Shown here: piece after piece, positions 8,413-18,600 of the stretch
Position numbering within the stretch: position 1 is the first letter of the stretch
How the letters are laid out: each line of letters begins with the position of its first letter
Source: Hyphomicrobium denitrificans ATCC 51888
GTDB taxonomy: Bacteria; Pseudomonadota; Alphaproteobacteria; Rhizobiales; Hyphomicrobiaceae
Direction of reading: 5' to 3'
DNA: 64,000 bases
Assembly (NCBI RefSeq): GCF_000143145.1
Contig: NC_014313.1
Span: 2,852,001 to 2,916,000, forward strand
The notes under the pieces: generated by a model
Database searches by the model: none
Seen by the model: only the letters and a program-made list of their open reading frames with translations
Told to the model about the DNA's origin: nothing
Translations under genes and position numbers: made by a program

Positions 8413-9366
8413 ATGGCCATGTTGAGTGCCGGGGCGGCCATACGAGGAAGGTTGAGGGTAGTGTCACAATTTCTTGTCCAGCTTGGCAATGCCGCAACGG
8501 CCGTCGAGGGTTTTCTCGCGGAATGCCTGACGGAACAACAGGCCAATGGGACGCCCCCTCGCCTGGCTGACGCGCTTCGCCACGCCGTGCTCGCAGGTGG
8601 CAAGCGATTCCGGCCGTTCCTCGTTTTCGAAAGCGCCGGGCTTTTCGGCGTGGCTCGCGATGCGGCGCTGCCGGCGGCGGCCGCGCTCGAATGCATCCAT
8701 TGCTATTCCCTCGTCCATGACGATCTGCCAGCCATGGACAACGATGAACTGCGGCGTGGGCAGCCGACTGTCTGGAAAGCCTACGACGAGTGGACGGCCA
8801 TCCTCGTCGGCGATGCGCTGCAGGCCATCGCCTTCGAACTCACGAGTGATCCCCGGCGTCATGACGATGCTGAAGCTCGGGCAGAACTGACGCATGCGCT
8901 TGCGATCGCGTCCGGAGCCATCGGCATGGTCGGCGGGCAGATGCTCGATCTAGAGGCCGGGCGTTTGCCGGATCAGCCCGCGGCCACGATCGCCGACATC
9001 GTGCGGCTGCAGGCCATGAAGACCGGGCGCCTGATTACGGTCGGATGCGAGATGGGGGCGATCCTCGGGCGCGCAAGTCCGAGCGACAGGGCTGCGCTCA
9101 AGACATACGGCGAGCATCTCGGAACCGCGTTCCAGATCAGCGACGATCTTCTCGATGCGGAAGGCAGCGCGGCGGATGTCGGCAAAGCGACCGGCAAGGA
9201 TGCCGCCGCAGGCAAGGCGACGCTCATCGGTCTGCTCGGAATTCAGGAAGCCCGGCAGCATCTCGATCGCACGATCGATGCAGCTGTCGCAGCGCTCGAA
9301 CCGTTCGACACAAAAGCAGAGCCCCTGATCGCCGCCGCGCGGCACATGGGCCAACGCGACAGCTGA
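8413..9366 (+). CDS. ispA: Short-chain polyprenyl diphosphate synthase (farnesyl/geranyl type)
   Basis: Condenses isopentenyl diphosphate with allylic diphosphates. Both Asp-rich metal motifs are present: DDLPAMDND in the SLVHDDLPAMDN context, and DDLLD. GGKRFRPFLV near the N-terminus binds diphosphate. Length (~300) and sequence fit the bacterial FPP synthase group, but product length cannot be read from sequence with certainty. The start is uncertain: ATG at 8413 or 8419, or GTG at 8461, which has GA-rich sequence before it and gives the more usual family N-terminus. It diverges from mtgA with a very short gap. Confidence 0.88.
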   Translation: MAMLSAGAAIRGRLRVVSQFLVQLGNAATAVEGFLAECLTEQQANGTPPRLADALRHAVLAGGKRFRPFLVFESAGLFGVARDAALPAAAALECIHCYSLVHDDLPAMDNDELRRGQPTVWKAYDEWTAILVGDALQAIAFELTSDPRRHDDAEARAELTHALAIASGAIGMVGGQMLDLEAGRLPDQPAATIADIVRLQAMKTGRLITVGCEMGAILGRASPSDRAALKTYGEHLGTAFQISDDLLDAEGSAADVGKATGKDAAAGKATLIGLLGIQEARQHLDRTIDAAVAALEPFDTKAEPLIAAARHMGQRDS

Positions 9367-9392
9367 TCAGGGGCTCAGCCGGGATCAATCGA

Positions 9393-10064
9393 TCAGAAGT
9401 GATAGTTGAGACCGACGCGGACGGTCTGAACGTCGTTGTTGATGCGTACGAAGTCGCCGTTGTCGGCCGTCAGCTTGGAATCGCCGAGACCGAGATACAG
9501 GTACTCAGCCTTCGCGCTCCAGTTCTGAGAGAACTTCCACTCCAGACCGCCGCCGACGGCATAACCCGTCAGCGTGTCGCTGCCGCGGAAGCTCTGGCCT
9601 TCGAGATTGGCGCGATGATCGACGTCAGCGACTGCGAGACCGCCCGTCGCGTAGAGCAGCCACGGACCGCTTGTGAAGCCGAGGCGGCCGCGAACGGTCG
9701 AGAACCAGTTCATATCGCTGCGCGCTGTATCACCGTCGAAGGTATAGGCCCGGCCACTGATGTCGGCGCCCTGGAAGTCACCTTCCAGACCGAAGACGAC
9801 CCGGCCGCGCTGCCAGTTGTAGCCGATCTGGCCGCCACCAAATCCGCCTTCCGGTTCCGTCGGACGCGCATCCGACCAGCCGTAGCCACCGTTGATACCG
9901 ATGTATGCACCGTCCCAAATCGCGGGCTGATAAACGGGCGCTGCCTCCGGCGGAGGATTGTAGGGCTGATACGGCCCAAGGTCAGCGGCCATGGCGCTGC
10001 CACTCGCAGCTGCCAATACCGTCGCGCTGCCAAGCAGCATCGACTTCAAATTCAACGCTCTCAT
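9393..10064 (-). CDS. Outer-membrane beta-barrel protein, Omp25/31 family
   Basis: 223 residues beginning with a signal peptide (Lys near the start, hydrophobic core, cleavage after GSAMA), then a short Pro/Tyr-rich linker and an eight-stranded barrel pattern ending in the C-terminal phenylalanine signature (VRVGLNYHF). Phrases such as WDGAYIGINGGYGW and QIGYNWQRGRVVFGLEGDFQ are typical of the Omp25/31 or RopB-like surface proteins of Hyphomicrobiales. Probably an abundant structural outer-membrane protein. It converges on ispA and is transcribed alone from the A/T-rich region at 10065-10247. Confidence 0.88.
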   Translation of the reverse strand: MRALNLKSMLLGSATVLAAASGSAMAADLGPYQPYNPPPEAAPVYQPAIWDGAYIGINGGYGWSDARPTEPEGGFGGGQIGYNWQRGRVVFGLEGDFQGADISGRAYTFDGDTARSDMNWFSTVRGRLGFTSGPWLLYATGGLAVADVDHRANLEGQSFRGSDTLTGYAVGGGLEWKFSQNWSAKAEYLYLGLGDSKLTADNGDFVRINNDVQTVRVGLNYHF

Positions 10065-10247
10065 AGTGTTTTACCCCGTAAGAACAGCCTCGTGGGCCTG
10101 CTTGCCCCCGACAACGCCTAACAGAATATAGGGTTCCATTTAGGCGGCACGGATGCGCTAATCGAGTAGCAGTCATGCCGCAAAATAATTGCTATTCCGT
10201 GAGTATTATTCTCAGCCCTTTAATCGCGGCTTTTACATTTTCCCGCA

Positions 10248-11570
10248 CTAAGCCCTAATCGGTACGCGTCCTTTTTCCGCGGCGAACGCCTCTTTGCGAG
10301 CCATTCTTCTGTCGCGAATTTTGAGCAGCGGCAGAACCAAATGCGCGAGACGAATTTCGCGCCGCGATTTTTCAGGATCTACAAGATGGGTGGTGGGCAG
10401 ACGTTGTGTAAACGAATGCTCCATCAGTGTGCCAATCGGGAACTCCAACTCGTCCTGCATCGCGATCATGCGCGCATATAAATCCGAGAGCGGCGTGATG
10501 AGGCGGCCGAAGCCGTTTCGCGCCTGCGCCCATCCGACAATATAAAGCCCGCGAAGTCCTGCCGGAAATGCGCCGCCGTAGACCTGCACGACATTGTCTT
10601 TCACCTCGATCAAGCCGTCGGGCAAGAACGGATACGATGCGTGAAATCCGGTTGCGGCGATAATCAGATCGTAGGCGCCGCTCGAACCGTCAGTGAACGT
10701 CACGATGTTGCCGTCGACGTGATCGATCGCGGGGCGCGGCTTCACGCGTCCCAAGCGAATGGCGCTCAAGAGATCGGTTCCGAATGCCGGGTGGCGGTCG
10801 AACAGTTTGTGATTGGGGTGTTGTAATCCGTAGCGGCGATAGTCGCCGATCGTGAGCTTGACCATCGTCTTCAAGAGCGCGCGCTGCACGAAGATCGGCA
10901 AGCCCCAGATCGGAACGTCGGTCAGCGGACGTCCGAGAAATGTTTTCGGCAGATACCAGTAGCCGGATCTCAGACTGATATCGCAGCTCTCGCCGAAGCG
11001 GCCGGCATCGCACGCCATGTCGACGCCCGAATTGCCGCCGCCGATGACGAGCACGCGCTTGCCCTGAACCTGGGAAACGTCGCGGTAATCTTTCGAATGA
11101 AGAATTTCACCGGCAAACGTGCCGCGAAATTCCGGATATCGCTTATCCCAATGATGGCCGTTGCAGACGACGACGCCTTTGTACGTTCGCGTTTCGCCGT
11201 CGGCGAATGTCACGGTCCAGCGGCTCGCGTCTTCCGGCACGACGGACACAACGCTCTTGTTGAACTCGCATTGCGGGAGCAGTCCGCGATCCCGGGCGAA
11301 CGCGTTGAGATACGACAGCATCTGGTCGGCGGAAGGAAAATCCGGGAACTCGTCCGGCATCGGATAGTCGGCGTACTCGGTCGCCTTCTTCGACGATACG
11401 ATGTGTGCGGAGCGATAGACACCGTGCAGCCAGTTGCCTCCGACGCCCGTGCCGGCATCGACGATGTCGAAAGGAATTCCCCGGTGCTTCAGCGCGGCGC
11501 CCATCGCGAGCCCGACCGGACCGGCGCCGATGACGAGGTGGCGTTCGGAGGTGCTGCTTCTGTCGCTCAT
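10248..11570 (-). CDS. Flavin-containing monooxygenase-like NAD(P)/FAD enzyme
   Basis: 440 residues with an FAD-binding GAGPVGLAMG motif near the N-terminus and a second nucleotide motif GGGNSGVDMACD (NADPH site). Between them lies FAGEILHSKDY, which matches the FMO/BVMO fingerprint FxGxxxHxxxY. This supports oxygenation at N or S, or Baeyer-Villiger type chemistry, but the substrate cannot be inferred. In methylotrophic relatives a similar enzyme is trimethylamine monooxygenase; the neighbours give no support for that here. No operon partner: the flanking genes are an outer-membrane protein and ispG, both well separated. Confidence 0.85.
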   Translation of the reverse strand: MSDRSSTSERHLVIGAGPVGLAMGAALKHRGIPFDIVDAGTGVGGNWLHGVYRSAHIVSSKKATEYADYPMPDEFPDFPSADQMLSYLNAFARDRGLLPQCEFNKSVVSVVPEDASRWTVTFADGETRTYKGVVVCNGHHWDKRYPEFRGTFAGEILHSKDYRDVSQVQGKRVLVIGGGNSGVDMACDAGRFGESCDISLRSGYWYLPKTFLGRPLTDVPIWGLPIFVQRALLKTMVKLTIGDYRRYGLQHPNHKLFDRHPAFGTDLLSAIRLGRVKPRPAIDHVDGNIVTFTDGSSGAYDLIIAATGFHASYPFLPDGLIEVKDNVVQVYGGAFPAGLRGLYIVGWAQARNGFGRLITPLSDLYARMIAMQDELEFPIGTLMEHSFTQRLPTTHLVDPEKSRREIRLAHLVLPLLKIRDRRMARKEAFAAEKGRVPIRA

Positions 11571-11742
11571 TCCGGATGAAATCCTTCGTGGACGTTTGAC
11601 AAGACGAACCGTCTAGCAAACCTGAAAGCGCCTGCGTCGGTTCATCTTCAGAAGTGGTAATCGCCGGATAACACTTAGCCCGGCCCGGCAAACGGCGCGA
11701 GCGAAGGATCGTCGCAAATGGCGGCGGCGCGATCCGTTAAGG

Positions 11743-11813
11743 CCGCTTAAGCGGTTGAATGATAAATCTTAATTTACGTGGGATCGACGCTGCCTATCTA
11801 TTCGGCAGCGTCG
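11743..11813. repeat. Palindrome and hairpin at the ispG 3' end
   Basis: Two structures lie side by side. One is a perfect 12-bp palindrome at 11743-11754. The other is a 10-bp perfect inverted repeat (arms 11785-11794 and 11804-11813) whose far arm encodes the last codons of ispG and whose loop contains its stop codon. The sequence after the hairpin on the minus strand is A/T-rich but has no continuous T-run, so it is at best a weak ispG terminator. The rest of 11571-11797 shows nothing else. Confidence 0.5.
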
Positions 11814-13063
11814 CTTTTCGCGATGCCGGGCGCTGCGAAGCGGCGGGCAATGTAATCCTCGACGATCGCCTTGAACTCGGTCGCGATATTCGGGCCGCGC
11901 AGCGTCATCGCCTTCTTGCCGTCGATGAAGACGGGGGCCGCGGGCGACTCTCCGGTGCCCGGAAGCGAAATGCCGACGTCGGCGTGCTTGCTCTCGCCCG
12001 GGCCGTTCACGATGCAGCCCATGACGGCGAAGTTCAGCGTTTCGACGCCCGGATACTGTGTCTTCCAGTCCGGCATGCGATCGCGGATCATGTCTTGTAT
12101 GTCGCGCGCGAGTTCCTGGAACACGGTCGACGTCGTGCGTCCGCAACCGGGGCACGCCGCAACGACCGGGACGAACGAGCGGAGGCCCATCGTCTGCAAC
12201 AATTCCTGCGCGGTGCGGACTTCCTGAGATCGGTCGCCGCCGGGCTCGGGCGTCAGCGAAAAGCGGATCGTATCGCCGATGCCGTTCTGCAGCAGAATGC
12301 CGATTGCGGCCGACGAGGCGACGATGCCCTTCGAACCCATGCCCGCTTCGGTCAAACCGAGGTGCAGCGCGTAACGGCCGCGTTGCGCGAGCATGTGATA
12401 GACGGCGATCAAATCCTGGACCGACGAGACCTTGCCGGAGACGACAATGCGGTCGGCACCGAGACCCATTTCCTCGGCGCGTTCGGCTGACAGCAGCGCC
12501 GACTGCACCATCGCTTCGTGCATGACGGCGCGCGCAGGCAGCGGTTCCGCGGCCTTTGCGTTCTCGTCCATCAAATGCGTGAGGAGTTCAGCATCGAGCG
12601 AACCCCAGTTGACGCCGATGCGCACCGGCTTGCCGTGCTTCATCGCCATATCGATGATGGCGCCGAACTGCTTGTCTTTCTTGTCCTTGAAACCGACGTT
12701 GCCGGGGTTGATGCGATATTTGTCGAGCGCTTCGGCGCAGTCGGGATTTTCGCCGAGCAGCTTGTGGCCGATATAGTGGAAATCGCCGATCAGCGGCACG
12801 GTCACGCCGCGCTTGCGCAGCTGATCGCGAATATGCGGCACGGCCTTGGCGGCCTCGTCGCGATCGACCGTGATGCGCACGAGCTCGGAGCCGGCGCGGG
12901 CCAGATCGGCCACCTGCTTCACCGTCGACGCGATGTCGGCGGTATCGGTGTTCGTCATCGATTGGACGACGACCGGCGCGCCGCCGCCGACGATCACGCC
13001 GCCAACGTTGACCGCGATAGTTTGATGACGCGGCTTCATCGTGATGCTGTCGCTGAGCGACAT
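11798..13063 (-). CDS. ispG: 4-hydroxy-3-methylbut-2-enyl diphosphate synthase
   Basis: [4Fe-4S] enzyme of the non-mevalonate (MEP) isoprenoid pathway that converts MEcPP to HMBPP. 421 residues. The N-terminal TIM-barrel part begins with [20 protein letters not shown], and FHYIGHKLL lies in the middle. The C-terminal cluster-binding part shows CPGCGRT and the third cysteine in CIVNGPGES. These features are decisive for IspG (GcpE). With ispA at 8.4 kb the window supplies two isoprenoid enzymes, but they are not co-transcribed. znuB ends 33 bases upstream. Confidence 0.97.
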   Translation of the reverse strand: MSLSDSITMKPRHQTIAVNVGGVIVGGGAPVVVQSMTNTDTADIASTVKQVADLARAGSELVRITVDRDEAAKAVPHIRDQLRKRGVTVPLIGDFHYIGHKLLGENPDCAEALDKYRINPGNVGFKDKKDKQFGAIIDMAMKHGKPVRIGVNWGSLDAELLTHLMDENAKAAEPLPARAVMHEAMVQSALLSAERAEEMGLGADRIVVSGKVSSVQDLIAVYHMLAQRGRYALHLGLTEAGMGSKGIVASSAAIGILLQNGIGDTIRFSLTPEPGGDRSQEVRTAQELLQTMGLRSFVPVVAACPGCGRTTSTVFQELARDIQDMIRDRMPDWKTQYPGVETLNFAVMGCIVNGPGESKHADVGISLPGTGESPAAPVFIDGKKAMTLRGPNIATEFKAIVEDYIARRFAAPGIAKSDAAE

Positions 13064-13096
13064 CAGCCAACCTCTCCATGCCCCATTGGCGACGTT

Positions 13097-13900
13097 CTAG
13101 CCTTGTCTGAGGCTTCCCGCCAGAAGGGATATGGCCGCGACAGTGCACATCGCGATGACAATGCTCGGGCCGCCCGGCAAGTCACTGGAAAGAGACAGCC
13201 AAAGCCCGAAAATCGTGCTCGCGACGGCGATCGCGGCAGCCAGTAAAACCATGCGGGCCGGTGTTCCGGATAGCGGCCGCGCGGCCACAGCGGGAACGAC
13301 CAAAAACGCCATGACCAGCAAAATTCCCACGATCTTCATGGCGACCGCAATAACGACGGCGAGGAGAAGATCGAATGCGGCGCGGGTCAAACGCGGATTG
13401 AGACCCTCAGCCGTCGCCAGATCCTCGTGCAGGGATAGCCGGACGAGCGGCTCCCAGAGATAGAAAATCGCCGCCAGGACCACCGCTCCGCCGGCATACA
13501 CCCAAATCAGGTCGGTCGAGGTCACGGCGAAGACATCGCCGAAGAGATAGCTCATCAGATCGATGCCCGGGCCCTTGGCGAGCGCGATGGCGACGATACC
13601 GAGGGCCAGCGTCGCATGGTGTGTGAGCCCCAGGGCTGAGTCGAGCGGCACGACGCGCTGGCGGCCGAGCATCGTCAGCACTCCGACGGCCGCGACCGCC
13701 GCGATGACGACGGCCAGCGTCAGATCGATGTGGAGCGCAAGTCCCAGCGCCACGCCGAGAAGCCCGGCCTGCGCCAGCGTTTCGCCGACGTAGGACATTC
13801 GGCGCCAGACCACGATGCAGCCGAGCGGCGCCGCAATCAGCGCGAGGCCGACGGCGGCTAAGAATGCGCGCAGGACGAACGGCTCAGGCCAGGACAGCAC
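13097..13900 (-). CDS. znuB: Zinc ABC transporter permease
   Basis: Inner-membrane permease of the ABC-3 family (zinc/manganese uptake), 267 residues with about eight hydrophobic helices. Typical pieces are WRRMSYVGETLAQAGLLGVA near the N-terminus and KIVGILLVMAFLVVPAVAA towards the C-terminus. It directly follows znuC with no gap (znuC stop and znuB start abut at 13900/13901). Zinc rather than manganese is inferred from the adjacent zur and the His-rich ZnuC. No solute-binding protein gene (znuA) lies in the cluster, so it must be elsewhere. Confidence 0.92.
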   Translation of the reverse strand: MLSWPEPFVLRAFLAAVGLALIAAPLGCIVVWRRMSYVGETLAQAGLLGVALGLALHIDLTLAVVIAAVAAVGVLTMLGRQRVVPLDSALGLTHHATLALGIVAIALAKGPGIDLMSYLFGDVFAVTSTDLIWVYAGGAVVLAAIFYLWEPLVRLSLHEDLATAEGLNPRLTRAAFDLLLAVVIAVAMKIVGILLVMAFLVVPAVAARPLSGTPARMVLLAAAIAVASTIFGLWLSLSSDLPGGPSIVIAMCTVAAISLLAGSLRQG

Positions 13901-14788
13901 TCAGGAGCCTCGTCCGTCGGAATCGTCGGGCGCGAGCGGTTTCGGTTCGCCGGCGAGATCGTGGGCATGATCGTGATGGTGGCGGTAGACGCTCAACGAC
14001 GACGCCCCCTTCGGGCCGAAGATGCGCGCGTATTCGGTGTGCTGGGACACATGCTCCGGCTCGCCCGAGCAGCAGACGTGACCGTTGAGGCAGATCACCC
14101 GATCGCTTTTCGCCATCACGACGTGGAGGTCATGCGAAACGAGCAGGATGCCGAGGTGGCGTTCGTCGCGCAGCTTGCCGACCAGTTCATAGAGTTCGGC
14201 TTCGCCCGCGAAATCGACGCCGCTCGCAGGCTCGTCAAGGATCAGCAGGTTGGGGCGGCGCAACAGGGCGCGCGCGATCAGAACCCTTTGCGTCTCGCCG
14301 CCCGAAAGCTTGGACAATTGCTGGTGCGCGGTCCGGCGCGCGCCAACGTCTTCCAGGGCTTTTGCAATGTCTTTTGCAGGCACAGGCCAGCCAAGTGCGA
14401 GAAAACCCTCGACCGTCATCGGGATCGCGGCGTCAACTTCGAAGCGCTGCGGGACGTAGCCTATGCGCGTTGCAACCGGACGAATGATCTCGCCGCGATC
14501 CGGCTTGTCGATGCCGAGGACGAGGCGCACCAGCGTCGTTTTTCCCGCGCCGTTCGGGCCGATGAGCGTAACGATCTCGCCGGGCAGGACGTCGAGATCG
14601 ACGCCGGCAATCACATCGCGGCCGCCACGGCGCAGCCAAAGACCACGCGCCGAGATGAGCGCGTTGGCGACCGGCGCCGCATCGTGATTGTGTGCATGGT
14701 CGTGATTGTGGTCGTGGCCACAGCCCGCCGTGGCTGGCGAAGACGCGTGTCCGGTCTGTTGGGATAACGACAAACTCGATCTCTCCAT
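13901..14788 (-). CDS. znuC: Zinc ABC transporter ATP-binding protein with His-rich ends
   Basis: ATPase of the zinc importer. Walker A GPNGAGKTT, signature LSGGETQRVLIARALLRR, Walker B LLILDEPASGVD and the switch His in LVSHDLHVV are all present. Unusual are a His/Asp-rich stretch near the N-terminus (CGHDHNHDHAHNHD) and another near the C-terminus (YRHHHDHAHD), likely zinc-binding. The start at 14788 lies 14 bases past the zur stop; an in-frame ATG at 14827 would overlap zur. Co-transcribed as zur-znuC-znuB. Confidence 0.92.
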   Translation of the reverse strand: MERSSLSLSQQTGHASSPATAGCGHDHNHDHAHNHDAAPVANALISARGLWLRRGGRDVIAGVDLDVLPGEIVTLIGPNGAGKTTLVRLVLGIDKPDRGEIIRPVATRIGYVPQRFEVDAAIPMTVEGFLALGWPVPAKDIAKALEDVGARRTAHQQLSKLSGGETQRVLIARALLRRPNLLILDEPASGVDFAGEAELYELVGKLRDERHLGILLVSHDLHVVMAKSDRVICLNGHVCCSGEPEHVSQHTEYARIFGPKGASSLSVYRHHHDHAHDLAGEPKPLAPDDSDGRGS

Positions 14789-14802
14789 CGGCAAATGCGG
14801 GC

Positions 14803-15294
14803 TCAAGCTTTGCGACGGCCGGCGCATTCATGGCAGGTGCCGGATACCTCAGCGAACCGGACACGCGGCTCGAATTTCGCGGTGTGGGCGGCGGAGTCGA
14901 TCGCGCGAAAGATGTCGTCGCCGTCGACTTCCTGCACGGTGCCGCATTTCTCGCAGCTGAGGAACATCGGGCGGCGGCCGGTTCGCGGCCGGTGGAGCTG
15001 ACGGCAGGCGAAGTATGCGTTCTTGCTTTCGAGGCGGTGGACGACGCCGGCTTCGAGCAAGGCGTCGAGCGCCCGGTAAATTGAAATGGGGGCCAGCCGC
15101 GTGCCCTTCTTCGCAAGGCGATCCAGGACTTCGTAGGCGCCGACGCTCGCCTGCGTCGAGGCGATCTCCTCGAACACCTTGCGCCGCAAGTCGGTAAAAC
15201 GGAGGTTTTTCTCAGCGAAGATCGCGGTGGCCTGGTCGACGGACAGCTTGACCTTATCCCGTGAGCGTTGCACCTCACCTGTATCTGCTGTCAT
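14803..15294 (-). CDS. zur: Fur-family zinc uptake regulator
   Basis: 163-residue Fur-type repressor. The winged-helix region is followed by the dimerisation domain with two CxxC motifs: CEKCG and, at the end, CHEC, which build the structural zinc site. The linkage to znuC and znuB makes Zur much more likely than Fur, Mur or Irr. The start at 15294 has a good AGAGGA ribosome site; further in-frame codons exist upstream but lack one. The gene leads the operon it presumably represses when zinc is plentiful. Confidence 0.9.
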   Translation of the reverse strand: MTADTGEVQRSRDKVKLSVDQATAIFAEKNLRFTDLRRKVFEEIASTQASVGAYEVLDRLAKKGTRLAPISIYRALDALLEAGVVHRLESKNAYFACRQLHRPRTGRRPMFLSCEKCGTVQEVDGDDIFRAIDSAAHTAKFEPRVRFAEVSGTCHECAGRRKA

Positions 15295-15350
15295 GAACAG
15301 TCCTCTGGACCGCGAAAGTTCAGTCATCATGGCCCGCATTGGGCGGCTGG

Positions 15351-15364
15351 ACAATATAACATGT
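15351..15364. promoter_or_regulatory. Candidate Zur operator upstream of zur-znuCB
   Basis: An imperfect A/T-rich palindrome, ACAATATAACATGT, lies 57-70 bases upstream of the zur start. Its minus-strand core ATGTTATA resembles the half-site of known alphaproteobacterial Zur boxes (ATGTTATAACAT-like). The rest of 15295-15613 (319 bases between zur and the next gene, which diverges) shows no gene or other clear element. Confidence 0.4.
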
Positions 15365-15613
15365 CGTGACCGGCCGCTATTCGGTTCAACGCTCGGACAG
15401 GGCCTTGCGAACCTTTTTTGGCTCTCGAAGCTTGACGTTACCGGCGGATCGACCACATGCGGTTGCATGTCCTTCCCCCGAGGATTTGCCGACTTTCAAG
15501 GACTTTCGCACGGGTGCGATATTTAAAGGATGGTCTGCCGCCAATCAGCCGCGTCATTTGCGCAAAATGGCGGCCAGTGATTCGCCCGTGCCCTAGCTGG
15601 GATTTTGCCCCCG

Positions 15614-18600
15614 ATGGACGTCAAGCATCTGATTGACCTCATAAGTGAAAACGCCCGGCCGATCGGCACCGCGATTTTCCTGACGGCGGCCATTGCGCTT
15701 CTCTTGAGAACGCGCGTCGCGCGGCGGTTGCGCGACACGATCGAGGAAACGGTTTTCACGAACTGGCGGCTGGCGCTGCTCGGTACGACCGGCATCGTCC
15801 TCTCGGCGGCGGCCGGATGGCGGACCTGGGAAGGAATGTACAATTTCACCGGCGAGCCGCTGCTCTCCGGCATGGTGACGTTCGGCATCCAGGGCATCAT
15901 GCTGATCGTCGCGTGGCTGATCGGCGAGAGCTTCGCGACGGGCATGAACACGCGGGCGCGTAAAGCCGACTCTTCTTCGCTCGTCAGCGCGTCCGTGCAG
16001 CCGTGGCTCGGCAGCGCGATCGGGCTTCTGCTTTTCATCACCGGGTTCGTGCTGTTCCTGCAATGGACTGGGCAGACCGACGTCAAGCAGGCAAACGTCG
16101 AAGGCCTCGGCTGGGCGAATGCGGGCGACAAGTTCCTGATGATCGGCGCGGGCCTGCTGATGGTGGCGCTGTTCGCGCTCTATGCGGCCAACGATCTGGT
16201 GCGGCCGTATCTGCAGGTCGCGCGAGTCATCATCCGCAATTCAATGCTGTGGCTGATGTTTCTCGCCTGCATGGCGACGAGTGTGTTCTTCTCGTTCGAC
16301 AGCTTCTTTACCTCGATCTTCCCGCAGTCGGAGCGCGTTCGCGCGGCGGAGCTTCGCGCGCAGAACCAGGTTTCCGGCATCGTCACCGACATCGAGCATG
16401 CGCTCGCATCGCGCACCAACAGCTTGGCTGCGGACGTCTTCACGACCGACGCGTGGAAAGCCTATGACCAGGAACTCGGCGCGATCACGGAAGCCGCAGC
16501 GCAGTCTCAGGGCGCGATCGAGCGTTACGTGAATGCGCAAATCGAGGCGCGCAGCCGGGCCGTCAAGGAGCAGCAGGAGCGGATTTCTTCCGCCGAGGCT
16601 GGGCAAGCCGGACTCGCGGGACGCAAGACCTCGCTGACTGATGAAAAGTCTCGCCTCGCCGCAGAGCGTCCGGAGCTTGCGGCCGACTACGCGACGAAAA
16701 AATCCGAATTTGATCTGAAGACCAAGGACGTCGATGCGAAACGCGTCGAAGCGCTTGCGGAAGACAAAGGCGTCGAAGGCACGCTGAAAGCGGGCCGAGG
16801 TCCGATCTACCGCCAGCGGATGGCCGAACTTGCGATGGCGCAGGGCGCCGCCCAAATCGCGGGCGAGCGCATGAAAGACGCGCAGAAGCGTCTCAACACG
16901 GTCGAGACGCGGCTTGCGGCGATCGATGCGGAGCTGGCGACGCTCGACGGCGACCTCGCGAAATATAAAGGCGAAGCCGATACGGCGAAGCAGCGGATCG
17001 CTCTTTCCGATACTTCGGCGAAGGACGACAGCGGGCCGAAGATCGATCCGTCGAAAATCATGCCGACCTTCGACCGCGCGCGCTCAGAGTTCCGCGCCGA
17101 TCCGAATACGGCGCGCCTCGCGACCGTGCAGCGGTTCTGCAACGATATCTACGGCGCGCTGGCGGCAACGCCAGAGACGAAACCGCTGCTCAATGGCATC
17201 GACTGCGATCCCAAGACCGTTTCGGATGCCGCATCCGGGCTCTTCGCATTGCAGTCCGGCACCAAGGTTTTCCAGGAGACGTGCGTCGGCGGCGAGCATC
17301 TCGTCGAGAACAAATCGACGGACGATCTGTATGCGTTCGCACGCCGGTGCCTGTCGGACAGCGCGCTGCCGAGCGAGGATACCGCGGCGCTGCGCTCGAA
17401 GATCAATCAGATCGAGCTGTCGCGCGATGACAAGGCGCATCGCTTCGTCGTGACGCTCAACGCGTTTCAGGACGGCAACCGTCTCGCGTATCTGGCGCTT
17501 GCCATTGCCATTGGTCTCGATGGCTTGATTTTCATGTCCGGTCTGTTCGGCGCGAATGCCGTGCGCTCGCCGCTGTCGGATATCCCGAGCTACAAATCGC
17601 GCTCGGGATCGCAGCTGGAAGCGACGATCAACGCGGCGCTCGGTGCGCATCCCTATGAGACGGCGTGGCTGACGCTCACGTCGTTCAGGCCGATCACGAA
17701 CCAGGACGGATTTTCCGCGCTCGCCGATCTCAGCGCGATGGAACGCTCGCAGGCGGATCGCGTGCGCATGGTGCTGACGGCTGGCGCGGATATCGGCGCG
17801 GTCGAAACCGTCTCGCACAATCCCGAGCGCTACCGCGTGCGCAGCGAGCTGCGCGAATATCTTTCGAGCGTCGTCGACAAGCAATTCAAGACGGACGCTT
17901 CGGCAAAAGATCGGGCGCGCCTCGATCAGCTTGTATCTGCGGCGCTGGCTCCGCATCCGCGAGAGCATTCCGAAATCGTGCTCAACACGCTGGAACCGAT
18001 CCGGGAGACGGAAGGCTTCACGTCGATGGTGACGCTGACCGAAATCGCCAACGAGTACGACTCGCGAGTCGTTCGCCGCGTGATGAATGCGGGATCGGCG
18101 GTCAAGGCCGTTGCGCCGGATCTCAAGATCGATGATCGCTATTACATCCGGCCGACGCTCTACGAAACGCTGCTGACGATCCGGGCGACGGCACCGGATT
18201 CGCCGCAATACCGGCTTGAGCGCGCACGCGCCGAAGGCTTCAGGGATCAACCGGCCATCGAAGGCGGAGAACTGCATGCGCTTCAGCCCGAACTTCAGTT
18301 CGAGCCTCGTCCGCGCGAGATCGAAAAGCCGAGACCGGCTCTGCCGCGCATCAGTCCGCTGTCGGACGAAGAGCGCGCGCGGCTCGTCACGCACTACCGA
18401 GAGGCCCTGCTCGATGCGATCCATCTCAGTTCCGATGTCGTTGACAAACGGCTGAGCCTGCCGCAATCGCGCGATGCGATCCTCGAAGCCTGGAAGATGC
18501 TCAACTCGCAGAGCAAGAAGAACGAAAGCCTCGGCATTCTGCTGCGTGCCTTCCAAGACGAGCAGGATCGGGTTCTGAGCGAAGTCTATTCGAGGCTGCG

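Noticed and set aside
17084..18556. Minus-strand open frame of 490 codons inside the large membrane protein gene
   Set aside because: The plus strand has plausible membrane helices and coiled coil throughout; the minus frame is Arg-rich with no recognisable domain.
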